A stretch of DNA of 64,000 bases from Maribacter hydrothermalis. Its GTDB lineage: Bacteria; Bacteroidota; Bacteroidia; Flavobacteriales; Flavobacteriaceae. This document shows, one piece after another, positions 45,586 through 53,957 of the stretch. How positions within the stretch are numbered: position 1 is the first letter of the stretch; each line of letters starts with the position of its first letter. Made by a program: the position numbers and the translations under genes. The DNA is taken from contig NZ_CP018760.1 in the NCBI RefSeq assembly GCF_001913155.1, positions 682,001 to 746,000 on the forward strand, read 5' to 3'. Below the pieces are notes generated by a model that saw only the letters and a program-made list of their open reading frames with translations, was not told where the DNA came from and made no database searches.

Positions 45586-46389
45586 ATGATGTACAGAATA
45601 TTATGTTCTGATTTAGACGGAACTTTACTTTCTACTAAAAGCGATGTATCGGATTATGCTATAAAACAAATTGGTAGAATTAAGAATAAAACAAGAATAA
45701 TTCTAGTCTCTGCAAGAATGCCAAGTGGCATGTACTACATTCAAGAAAGTTTGGGTATTACCAATCAACCGATCATTTGCTATAATGGTGCTCTTGTGCT
45801 ATCAGAAAATAAAGTCTTAAACTCCGTATGTATTCCTATTCATATTGTAAAGAATTTACTTAGTCTTTGCAATGGTTTACAAGCTGATCTAGGGCTTTAT
45901 CATAGTAACGAATGGTATGTTCCACAAACTTCTGTAAGAGTAGAAAAGGAAATAAAATATACAAAATCTACTCCCACTATTGAAAAAACAACTGTAACAA
46001 TAGCCAAATGGGAAGAGCAAGAAGTGGGTGCACACAAAATAATGCTCATGTGTTCTAAAGAAAGTGCGGATATATTAATGCCAATGCTTGAAAAAAAATT
46101 TAAAGAACAATTAAATCTTTACAGATCTAATGACACGTTAATAGAGATTGCACCAATAGCTGTTTCTAAACTTTCTGCAATTAAATTGTTAATGGATAAA
46201 AATGAAACATTAGAAGATATTATTGCTTTTGGAGATAACTACAATGACATAGAAATGCTTGAAAATGTTGGTTGCGGTGTAGCTGTAGAAAATGCCAGAA
46301 CAGAGGTAAAAAAAATTTCTAAACATATAACTTCAAAAAACACAGAGGACGGTGTTGCTCGTTTTATTGAAGAACACTTGGTTATTTAA
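45586..46389 (+). CDS. HAD-superfamily hydrolase, Cof type
   Basis: 267 residues. Motif I is SDLDGTLLS (nucleophile Asp at about 9), motif II VSARMPSG, motif III the Lys near SKLSAIKLL, and motif IV GDNYNDIEML. The C2-type cap lies between (about 85-190). Cof-type members dephosphorylate sugar phosphates, pyridoxal phosphate or nucleotides. The ATG at 45586 lies two bases after the DUF5916 stop, so they are likely co-transcribed. Confidence 0.92.
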   Translation: MMYRILCSDLDGTLLSTKSDVSDYAIKQIGRIKNKTRIILVSARMPSGMYYIQESLGITNQPIICYNGALVLSENKVLNSVCIPIHIVKNLLSLCNGLQADLGLYHSNEWYVPQTSVRVEKEIKYTKSTPTIEKTTVTIAKWEEQEVGAHKIMLMCSKESADILMPMLEKKFKEQLNLYRSNDTLIEIAPIAVSKLSAIKLLMDKNETLEDIIAFGDNYNDIEMLENVGCGVAVENARTEVKKISKHITSKNTEDGVARFIEEHLVI

Positions 46390-46422
46390 CTATATTTGAA
46401 AATACCAACTTACCAAAAAAAT

Positions 46423-47697
46423 ATGCATTATCTACTTTCTCAACCTTTAATAAGTAACGACACCGTAGTCTTTGGCCTTTTAGCGCTCTGCTTAGGATTT
46501 ATATTTTATACTTCTAGTCGTAATACAGGTTTTTGGAGCAAATTCTATTCCGTAGTACCAGCTGTACTTATGTGCTATTTACTACCTGCTATTCTAACAA
46601 GTACGGGTATTATCTCAGATGAAATATCTAGTTTATATTTTATGGCAAGTAGATACTTACTACCAGCTGCTTTGGTATTAATGACACTAAGTATTGACAT
46701 TAAAGCTATCTCTAATTTAGGTTCCAAAGCGCTAATTATGTTTTTAACAGGTAGTGCCGGTATTATTATCGGAGGACCTATTGCCATATTAATAGTATCT
46801 ATATTTTCTCCTGATACAGTCGGCGGTAATGATTTTGATGCTATATGGAGAGGACTTTCTACTATTGCCGGAAGTTGGATCGGGGGTGGTGCCAACCAGG
46901 CCGCTATGTTAGAAATATTTCAATATAACCCAGAAAAATATGGAGGAATGGTATTGATAGATATTGTCGTGGCAAATGTTTGGATGGCAATTGTTTTACT
47001 AGGTGTTGGCAAAACTAAACAAATTGACAAATGGTTAAAGGCAGATACTTCGGCAATTGAAAAATTAAGAATAAAAGTAACTGAGTTTACCGAAAAAATT
47101 ACCCGTGTACCCACCTTAAATGATTACATGATACTTTTGGCATTAGCATTTACTGCAGTTGGAATTGCGCATTTCCTAGGTGATGAAATTAGCAACTATT
47201 TAACCAGTAATTTTGATGCTGTAAGTGATCAAAAAAGTTTTCTTTCTTTTCTAGGGTCTAGCTTTTTTTGGATGGTAGTACTAGCTACTAGTTTAGGTAT
47301 AGCGCTTTCATTTACAAAAGCCAAGAATTATGAAGGAGCAGGCGCCAGCAAAATAGGCGGAATGTTCATTTATATTTTAGTAGCCACTATTGGTATGAAA
47401 ATGGATTTGGGTAAAGTTCTAGAGAATCCTGGTTTAATTGCAGTTGGCTTTATTTGGATTGCCATACATGCGGGTCTACTAATTTTTGTTGCAAAATTGA
47501 TTAAAGCACCCTACTTCTTTTTAGCGGTAGGTAGTCAGGCAAATGTGGGCGGAGCAGCTTCAGCGCCAGTTGTAGCCGCAGAGTTTCACCCATCATTAAC
47601 TTCAGTTGGTGTATTATTAGCAGTTTTAGGTTACGTGGTTGGTACCGGTGGAGCATTACTATGCGCCTATTTAATGGAAGTAGCTTCGAATTTATAG
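46423..47697 (+). CDS. DUF819 family membrane protein
   Basis: About 424 residues; the start at the ATG at 46423 is preferred to the TTG at 46396. Some 11 hydrophobic helices are seen. SWIGGGANQAAMLEIF and SQANVGGAASAPVVAAEFHP are the conserved blocks of DUF819, thought to be transporters. The substrate is unknown; some plant and bacterial members are linked to amino acid or keto-acid transport. It is part of a run of plus-strand genes after the HAD gene. Confidence 0.87.
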   Translation: MHYLLSQPLISNDTVVFGLLALCLGFIFYTSSRNTGFWSKFYSVVPAVLMCYLLPAILTSTGIISDEISSLYFMASRYLLPAALVLMTLSIDIKAISNLGSKALIMFLTGSAGIIIGGPIAILIVSIFSPDTVGGNDFDAIWRGLSTIAGSWIGGGANQAAMLEIFQYNPEKYGGMVLIDIVVANVWMAIVLLGVGKTKQIDKWLKADTSAIEKLRIKVTEFTEKITRVPTLNDYMILLALAFTAVGIAHFLGDEISNYLTSNFDAVSDQKSFLSFLGSSFFWMVVLATSLGIALSFTKAKNYEGAGASKIGGMFIYILVATIGMKMDLGKVLENPGLIAVGFIWIAIHAGLLIFVAKLIKAPYFFLAVGSQANVGGAASAPVVAAEFHPSLTSVGVLLAVLGYVVGTGGALLCAYLMEVASNL

Positions 47698-47777
47698 ATC
47701 CTATTTTTAATAACAAATTAAGCCTCACCCTATATATCTATTAAAATTTATAGATATTTGCGGCCTAAATTATACGA

Positions 47778-48470
47778 ATGAAAAAAATAATATTTGTTTT
47801 AGTTGCAATGCTGGTTTTAAGCTCATGTGGCGATAACCCAGAAGAAACTTTAATTGTAAACGGAAAAATTAAAGGTCTAAAAAAAGGAACGCTTTATTTA
47901 CAACATGTTCCCGATACTCTTTTAATTACCGTTGATTCTTTAGCAATAAATGGAGATGGTAATTTTTCTTTCAAAACAAAATTAGATAGTCCTGAAATAT
48001 TTTATTTATACTTAGATAAGAAAGACAATAACGATATTAATGACCGGATTACTTTTTTTGCTGAACCTGGTACAATAACAATAAATACGGACTGGAATAC
48101 TTTCGATACCACTGCAAAAATTTCAGGTTCAAAAAGTCAAGAAAAATTGGAAGAATATAGACAAACGATGTCCGGTATTAATAAAAGAAATATTGAAATA
48201 ATGATGAAAGCCGCTCAACCAGAAAATGAGCTTAGCCAAGTAAGTATTGATTCATTAGAAAATATAAGTAATAGAAATTTACAAAGAGGCTATGCCTTTG
48301 CTATTAATTTTGCACTAAATAATAAGAATTCTTTTATAGCACCTTATATTGCTTTAAAAGAAATACCTGATGCCAACATTAAATATTTAGATTCAATTTA
48401 TGGTGTTTTACCTAAAGAGGTAATGGAATCTAAATATGGGAAAGAACTAGCTGTATTATTGAAAAAATAA
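47778..48470 (+). CDS. DUF4369 domain lipoprotein
   Basis: 230 residues. The lipobox is LSSC (Cys at 17). The DUF4369 beta domain follows (about 25-125; VNGKIKGLKKGTLYLQHV, FFAEPGTITI), then a helical region. DUF4369 usually precedes a thioredoxin-like domain in Bacteroidetes, which is absent here, so the protein keeps only the N-terminal module. It has its own terminator. Confidence 0.85.
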   Translation: MKKIIFVLVAMLVLSSCGDNPEETLIVNGKIKGLKKGTLYLQHVPDTLLITVDSLAINGDGNFSFKTKLDSPEIFYLYLDKKDNNDINDRITFFAEPGTITINTDWNTFDTTAKISGSKSQEKLEEYRQTMSGINKRNIEIMMKAAQPENELSQVSIDSLENISNRNLQRGYAFAINFALNNKNSFIAPYIALKEIPDANIKYLDSIYGVLPKEVMESKYGKELAVLLKK

Positions 48471-48498
48471 TTAAGTTTTAACTCAACTGTTTTATTTA

Positions 48499-48534
48499 AA
48501 AAAAGCATCCTGTATTTATTAGGATGCTTTTTTT
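48499..48534 (+). terminator. Terminator after the DUF4369 lipoprotein gene
   Basis: AAAAGCATCCT pairs with AGGATGCTTTT, with a T run after it; it can also serve the convergent minus-strand gene. Confidence 0.85.
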
Positions 48535-48558
48535 ATAACTAAACTTTAGCTTAATGTA

Positions 48559-48828
48559 TTAAGCTAATTTATTTAATGAATCAACTAATTTATTCGCTCT
48601 AGTTTCTAAATCATTTCTTACTTCATTGAAATGAGCTTTCTTATTTTCAACTTTGCTTTGGTTAACTTTAGCAATAAGTTCATCGAAATCTACAATAGCT
48701 TGATCTACGATAGCTGAACCCTCCTTTGAATTGTTTTTCCCGTTTGCAGCTTCAACAATGTAAACACCTTCTATAATGTCACCAAGAACATTATTAATAT
48801 TCTTTTTTAACTCTTTTATACTTGCCAT
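48559..48828 (-). CDS. Small conserved-looking helical protein of unknown function
   Basis: 89 residues, mostly helical, with no signal or membrane segment. IKELKKNINNVLGDIIEGVYI and the FNEVRNDLETRANKLVDSL end are regular amphipathic helices. I do not recognise a named family. A TATTTTTG element lies 18 bases upstream of the ATG. Confidence 0.75.
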   Translation of the reverse strand: MASIKELKKNINNVLGDIIEGVYIVEAANGKNNSKEGSAIVDQAIVDFDELIAKVNQSKVENKKAHFNEVRNDLETRANKLVDSLNKLA

Positions 48829-48846
48829 TACTAATTATTTTTTTTG

Positions 48847-48854
48847 CAAAAATA
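48847..48854 (-). promoter_or_regulatory. Candidate -7 element for the 89-residue protein gene
   Basis: TATTTTTG on the minus strand; no clear -33 box at normal spacing. Confidence 0.4.
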
Positions 48855-48887
48855 CACTTTTTCAATTGCTGAGTGGTTAATTATCAA

Positions 48888-49856
48888 TTAAATAGTAACC
48901 TCTAAAAGTTTAGCTCCCATAGATTTTAAATAAATAGTAATGGTATTCGCTGGTAATAAAGCTGTTTCACCTTTTTTTATGGTTACTTCCCCTTCTGCAG
49001 TATTAATTAAAACTTCGCCACCAACACACATAAATATGGTAAATGAGTCGCGTTTTGTAGTATCAATTTCAATATCCTTGGTTAATTCAATGAAATTTGT
49101 TTTAAAATAAGGACAGTCAACCATGGTACTAATTTCATTAATACCTGGAGTATATGAAATTTTAAAATCATCTTTCTTTTCATAATCCACGGCATCAAGT
49201 GCCAACTCCGTATGCAATTCACGAAGGTTACCTTCCTTGTCCTTTCTATTAAAATCAAATACACGATAGGTGATATCAGAAGTTTGCTGAATTTCTGCTA
49301 ACATTACACCAGCACCTATTGCATGAATTTTTCCTGTATTAATAAAAAAGGTATCTCCTTCTTTAACTTGCTCATAATTAAGTAGATCCAGTAAGGAGTT
49401 ATTAGCAACACTTTCAGCATATTCTTCCTTGGTTACATCTTTATTAAAACCTACAATAAGTTCTGCTTTTGGGTCAGCATCCATTATGTACCACATTTCT
49501 GTTTTACCAAAAGAATTGTGACGTTTTTTTGCCAACTCGTCATTAGGGTGCAATTGTATAGAAAGGTCTTGCTTAGCATCTATAAACTTTATTAAAATTG
49601 GAAATTCTTTTCCAAAGCGTTCTACAACACTTTTTCCTAAAAGTTCCTCTCCATTAGAATCTATTAGCTCCTGAAGTGATTTTCCTGCTAAACTTCCATT
49701 TTCAATTACTGAAACATCTCCTTTAACAGTTGAGAGCTCCCAACTCTCACCGGTAATATCACTTTCAATAGGTTTGCCTAGTACTTCTTTTAGCTTAGTG
49801 CCTCCCCAAAGTCTTTCTTTTAAAATTGGTCTAAATTTTAAAGGATGTATCAACAT
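48888..49856 (-). CDS. manA: Mannose-6-phosphate isomerase, class I
   Basis: 322 residues, the short bacterial form. The zinc site is visible: QLHPND (Gln, His) at about 100-106, EMWYIMD (Glu), and GKIHAIGAGV (His) at about 176. The C-terminal cupin-like barrel completes the fold. It interconverts mannose-6-phosphate and fructose-6-phosphate, feeding GDP-mannose and glycan synthesis. Confidence 0.92.
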   Translation of the reverse strand: MLIHPLKFRPILKERLWGGTKLKEVLGKPIESDITGESWELSTVKGDVSVIENGSLAGKSLQELIDSNGEELLGKSVVERFGKEFPILIKFIDAKQDLSIQLHPNDELAKKRHNSFGKTEMWYIMDADPKAELIVGFNKDVTKEEYAESVANNSLLDLLNYEQVKEGDTFFINTGKIHAIGAGVMLAEIQQTSDITYRVFDFNRKDKEGNLRELHTELALDAVDYEKKDDFKISYTPGINEISTMVDCPYFKTNFIELTKDIEIDTTKRDSFTIFMCVGGEVLINTAEGEVTIKKGETALLPANTITIYLKSMGAKLLEVTI

Positions 49857-49936
49857 AGAATAAAAATTATTTAGAAGTAATAATATATTTAATTAATAAC
49901 GGGCAAATAAGAGTTTTCTTAAATGATAACCCCTAT

Positions 49937-50344
49937 TTAACCTGAAAAAGTCACAAAATTTCGAGGAGTTTCATATAATACTATTTCCAAATCGCTAGAA
50001 GGTAAAATATGTGGTCGTAATTTTTTCCATATAACAATGGCTATATTTTCAGCAGTAGGGTTCATATTCATAAATTCAACAACCTCAATATTTAAGTTTT
50101 TATGGTCAAGATAATCTTCAATTTCAACTTTGATCAAATCTTTTAACACTTTCATATCCATTACAAAACCGGTCTCAGAATCAATCTCGCCAGTAACACT
50201 TACTATAAGTTCATAGTTATGACCATGAAAATTTGGATTGTTACATTTTCCAAAAATTTGAGCATTTTTACTATCCGTCCAATCTTTTCTATATAACCTA
50301 TGGGCGGCATTAAAATGCGCTTTTCTACTTACCTTTACTTTCAT
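49937..50344 (-). CDS. 6-carboxytetrahydropterin synthase / 6-pyruvoyl-tetrahydropterin synthase family (QueD-like)
   Basis: 135 residues. The three zinc histidines are H15 (NAAHRL), H40 and H42 (FHGHNY), and a candidate catalytic Cys is C34 in GKCNNPNFHGH. ETGFVMDMKVLK and PTAENIAI are family blocks. QueD makes the pterin precursor of queuosine. Neighbours do not settle which pterin product is made. It overlaps idi by 20 bases on the same strand. Confidence 0.9.
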   Translation of the reverse strand: MKVKVSRKAHFNAAHRLYRKDWTDSKNAQIFGKCNNPNFHGHNYELIVSVTGEIDSETGFVMDMKVLKDLIKVEIEDYLDHKNLNIEVVEFMNMNPTAENIAIVIWKKLRPHILPSSDLEIVLYETPRNFVTFSG

Positions 50345-50873
50345 TTTTTTTTGGATTTATAAATAAGTGCTCGTAGAATTTATCGAAAATTATCTTAAAC
50401 CATGCTGTATATGTTTTAGGATTGGTAGAAATATCCATCCTAATTAATTCAGGAGACATCCATTTCCATGCCTCTACTTCATCTGGATTAACTTTAGGTT
50501 CAGCATTATAAGTTCCCAACATCACATGATCAAACTCATGCTCAGTTAATCCATTATCAAATGGAGCTTTATAAATAAAGGAAAACAATTCTTTTAACTC
50601 TGTCTGAAATCCCATTTCTTCTTGAAGTCGTCGTTTACCGGCTTCGATATTAGACTCCCCTACTCGTTGATGACTGCAACAGGTATTGGTCCATAATAAT
50701 GGTGAGTGATACTTAGAGGCAGAACGTTGCTGTAACATTATTTCGCCTTCATCATTAATTATAAAAACCGAAAATGCCCTATGTAAAATAGCCTTTTCAT
50801 GGGCTTCCATTTTTGGCATTGTTCCAATTTGTTCGTTTTCTTGATTTACAAGAATTACTTCTTCTTCCTTCAT
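50325..50873 (-). CDS. idi: Isopentenyl-diphosphate delta-isomerase, type 1
   Basis: 182 residues. The Nudix-like fold has the active-site Cys in NTCCSHQRVGE, the region EAGKRRLQEEMGF, and the catalytic Glu near EHEFDHV. It interconverts isopentenyl and dimethylallyl diphosphate for isoprenoid and quinone synthesis. It overlaps the QueD-like gene by 20 bases. Confidence 0.93.
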   Translation of the reverse strand: MKEEEVILVNQENEQIGTMPKMEAHEKAILHRAFSVFIINDEGEIMLQQRSASKYHSPLLWTNTCCSHQRVGESNIEAGKRRLQEEMGFQTELKELFSFIYKAPFDNGLTEHEFDHVMLGTYNAEPKVNPDEVEAWKWMSPELIRMDISTNPKTYTAWFKIIFDKFYEHLFINPKKNESKGK

Positions 50874-50944
50874 TTCGTAAAAATAAGACGTTTAGCTTAT
50901 TCTACGAAAAGCATAGCAGATAATAATATGTTAATTGAAATTGA

Positions 50945-51868
50945 CTAGAAGAATCGAGGTGATTTCAGATTATCCTTAGTGGAAATAAAATCATACCTAA
51001 ATATTACTTCAAAAGAACCATCATTAAATGCCGCATTTCCAAGTTCTGTGGTTTCTTTATCATAGGCAATACCGATTAGGAATTTATTAGATACATTAAA
51101 CCCAGCCATACCACTAAACGCGGCATCCCATCTATAGGCTCCTCCAAGAATAAATTTATCGTTTAACATGAAGTTCACAGATAAATCTACTTGTAACGGT
51201 GCGCCTTTTACAACTTTGGTAAGTAAAGCTGGCTTAAATTTTACAAACTCATTTAAATCCCATACATAACCTGTAATAAGGTAAAGATTCATTTGCTCTT
51301 TTGCTGTTGACAAGTTTGACTCTTGAAAATGAGTAGTTTCTAAAAATCTTGGTATTGATAATCCTAAATAATATTTATTAGTATGATAATAGACTCCTGC
51401 TCCAATATTTGGAGATAATCTATTATCAATATCTTGCTGTAATGTAGGATCTGTTGTGTATTGATTTAATTCTGAAAATCTAATATCCAATAAGTTAGCA
51501 CTTGTCTTTAAACCAAAACTTAGCCTACCTTCCGTTGAAGTCCAAACCGTATACGAGAAATCAATATCAAAGTTAGTTTCAGAAGTAGGTCCTATTTCAT
51601 CATTTACTATTGACAAACCTAAACCTACACCTCTATAACCGATTGGCGAATGAGCATTGAATGTTTGTGTTGTTGGTGCACCATCTAAACCTACCCATTG
51701 AGAACGATGCAAAGCGCCTATACTAATGTGTCCTCTAGAACCGGCATAAGCAGGGTTGACACTTATAGTATTATACATATACTGCGTATACTGTGCATCT
51801 TGCTGACCATAAGAAAACACTCCAAAGCAAAGTGCCGCAATAGCGGCAAACTGCTTAAGAAACTGCAT
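50945..51868 (-). CDS. PorP/SprF-family type IX secretion membrane protein
   Basis: About 307 residues; the ATG at 51868 gives a proper signal peptide (MQFLKQFAAIAALCFGVFSYG), and an ATG at 51898 is possible. QQDAQYTQYMYNTISVNPAYAGSRG is the family signature (here split at about 22-46). A barrel follows. SprF-type paralogues are each needed to export a partner adhesin through the type IX system. It directly follows the CHU_C gene (35 bases), so that protein or the giant protein is the likely client (inference). Confidence 0.92.
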   Translation of the reverse strand: MQFLKQFAAIAALCFGVFSYGQQDAQYTQYMYNTISVNPAYAGSRGHISIGALHRSQWVGLDGAPTTQTFNAHSPIGYRGVGLGLSIVNDEIGPTSETNFDIDFSYTVWTSTEGRLSFGLKTSANLLDIRFSELNQYTTDPTLQQDIDNRLSPNIGAGVYYHTNKYYLGLSIPRFLETTHFQESNLSTAKEQMNLYLITGYVWDLNEFVKFKPALLTKVVKGAPLQVDLSVNFMLNDKFILGGAYRWDAAFSGMAGFNVSNKFLIGIAYDKETTELGNAAFNDGSFEVIFRYDFISTKDNLKSPRFF

Positions 51869-51903
51869 TTTATTATTGTATATATATTTTGCAAACATTA
51901 ATC

Positions 51904-53925
51904 TTATCTATTTATATATATGTAACCTGAAAGGGATTTTGTCTCTCCATTTGGTAATTCATAATCTAGTATATAGAAATACGTTCCTACTGGTAACTTA
52001 CGATCTACATCTACTGTAACCCTACCTTCCGATGTACCATCAAAAACATTTCCTTCGGTATTATAAGCTTTTGTCATGTAAACAGACACGCCCCATCTAT
52101 TATAAATTTTTAAAGAATTGTTAGGGTAATTCTGTAAACCATCTATTCTTAGAACATCATGAATACCATCACCGTTAGGTGTAATAACGTTGAAAACTTC
52201 AATTTCTTCTTCTAATTCTCCTAAATCTGAATCTAAATAATTAGGTATACCATCTTCATCAGAATCGTCATCTGCATAATTTCCGTTAAGATTGATATCT
52301 TCATCACGAGTTTCTATACCATCATCGTCATCATCGGTATCCCTATAATCTGACTCTTCATCACTATCCGTATTAGGAAGCTGACCGTAAGGATCATCAA
52401 TTTCATCATTGACATCGATATCAACAGAAATACTACCTTCATACCCGTCATCTAGTCCATCGTTATCCTTATCAGATCCTATTCTTACGACATCTGCGAT
52501 ACCATTATGATCATAGTCATGACCTTCAACTGAGTCTAATACGTTATCGTTATCACTATCCTCATCTAAATAATCAGGAAGGTTATCGCTATCAGTATCA
52601 ACTGGGAATATTCCAGTTAAACCATTAGCTTCATAGGCATCATCTAAACCATTGGTATTCGCATCGATCCCTGAAGGCGGAATGTAATCTGCCGTAGCCT
52701 GAGCTTCAACATTATCCGGTATACCATCACCGTCAGCATCTATATCTAGATAATCTGGGAAGCCGTCACCATCAGTGTCCGTAGAATCTGTAGAAGGATC
52801 ATTATCGCCATCTAAATTCAAATCTTCAAAACTATCAACAATACCATCATCATCGCTATCTATATCAACACCTAAAGGATTAATAAGAATTGTTATGGTA
52901 GATGTACTACAATTACCTACTGCATCACAAACCGTATAATCAAAAGCATCTGTGCCTATGTAATTATTATTCGGAAAATAGGTAGGAATATCATCTGATG
53001 GGTCATTTGGAGTGCCATTATCATCAACAGTTACCGAACCATTAGTTGGCTGGGATACACTAAATGTCCCATCCGTAGGTAAATCATTATCGTTTAATTG
53101 CCAAGTATTAATTGCCCTAATTTCATTGATATCTATGGCAATTGAATCATCATTGGTATCCAATATTGGTAAAACCTCTATGGTTACTGTTGCTGTACTA
53201 CAATCTCCATAAGCATTGCAAATAGTGTAGTCGAAACTATCAGTACCATTAAAATCTACATTTGGTGTATAGGTTACAATATCATCTAATGGATTATTTG
53301 GTGTACCACCATCATCAATGGATACAGTTCCATTTGACGGATTTGTAGTAGTTAAATCACCTATAATAGGTAAATCTTCATCATTTGCATATATATCAAT
53401 AACAACAGAAACTTCCTCGTCTGTGGTAACTAAATCATCTTCTAAATTGGCCGCTTCTGGTAAGCATACTACCGTAAAATTAGGCAGACTGAAAGTATTA
53501 CCAGCTTTTGTTACCATTGCGGTATATCTCACCACTTCGTCTGTCGCTACAACCATAGGTCTTAGTTGATCCCCAATGATGGCCGGATTCCAATTAACTG
53601 ATGCACTACTTGGGACATTAGAAGTAATATCCATCGTTACTTCATTGTTTGGATTATTACAATCTGTAACAATGAAATATCCAGTTGCGTTTGATCCACA
53701 TAAAGTACCATCATAAGTAGCAAAATAAATACCTGGTTGTGTTACTTCATAAAAAGAATCGGTACCGAGTACCGTTGCCGTATCTGAAGCTTCATACCAG
53801 CGAAAATTATTTTGATCACTATCCGTAGGTGCCTGAAGTAAAAACTGGGCGTTAGATACCAACATTCCCAGTATCGTTAAAACGATACTGAGAAACATGG
53901 TTTTATATATATGAGTTTTTTTCAA
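51904..53925 (-). CDS. Surface protein with Ig-like domains, calcium-binding TSP3 repeats and CHU_C type B sorting domain
   Basis: 673 residues with a signal peptide (ending VSNAQ). After an N-terminal region (about 30-170) come two tandem cadherin/Ig-like domains (about 175-255 and 260-350; each ends TVTIEV or TITILI). Then an Asp-rich stretch of thrombospondin type 3-like repeats (about 355-560, DSDDDGIVD, DADGDGIPD, DTDGDGFPD) that should bind calcium. The C-terminus (about 575-673) is the gliding-motility CHU_C domain (ITPNGDGIHD, IYNRWGVSVY, GTYFYILDY), which directs type IX export and surface attachment. It lies between the giant repeat gene and the PorP/SprF gene. Confidence 0.92.
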   Translation of the reverse strand: MKKTHIYKTMFLSIVLTILGMLVSNAQFLLQAPTDSDQNNFRWYEASDTATVLGTDSFYEVTQPGIYFATYDGTLCGSNATGYFIVTDCNNPNNEVTMDITSNVPSSASVNWNPAIIGDQLRPMVVATDEVVRYTAMVTKAGNTFSLPNFTVVCLPEAANLEDDLVTTDEEVSVVIDIYANDEDLPIIGDLTTTNPSNGTVSIDDGGTPNNPLDDIVTYTPNVDFNGTDSFDYTICNAYGDCSTATVTIEVLPILDTNDDSIAIDINEIRAINTWQLNDNDLPTDGTFSVSQPTNGSVTVDDNGTPNDPSDDIPTYFPNNNYIGTDAFDYTVCDAVGNCSTSTITILINPLGVDIDSDDDGIVDSFEDLNLDGDNDPSTDSTDTDGDGFPDYLDIDADGDGIPDNVEAQATADYIPPSGIDANTNGLDDAYEANGLTGIFPVDTDSDNLPDYLDEDSDNDNVLDSVEGHDYDHNGIADVVRIGSDKDNDGLDDGYEGSISVDIDVNDEIDDPYGQLPNTDSDEESDYRDTDDDDDGIETRDEDINLNGNYADDDSDEDGIPNYLDSDLGELEEEIEVFNVITPNGDGIHDVLRIDGLQNYPNNSLKIYNRWGVSVYMTKAYNTEGNVFDGTSEGRVTVDVDRKLPVGTYFYILDYELPNGETKSLSGYIYINR

Positions 53926-53957
53926 ATCGATTTGGAATCTTAGCTTTAATCAGTTAT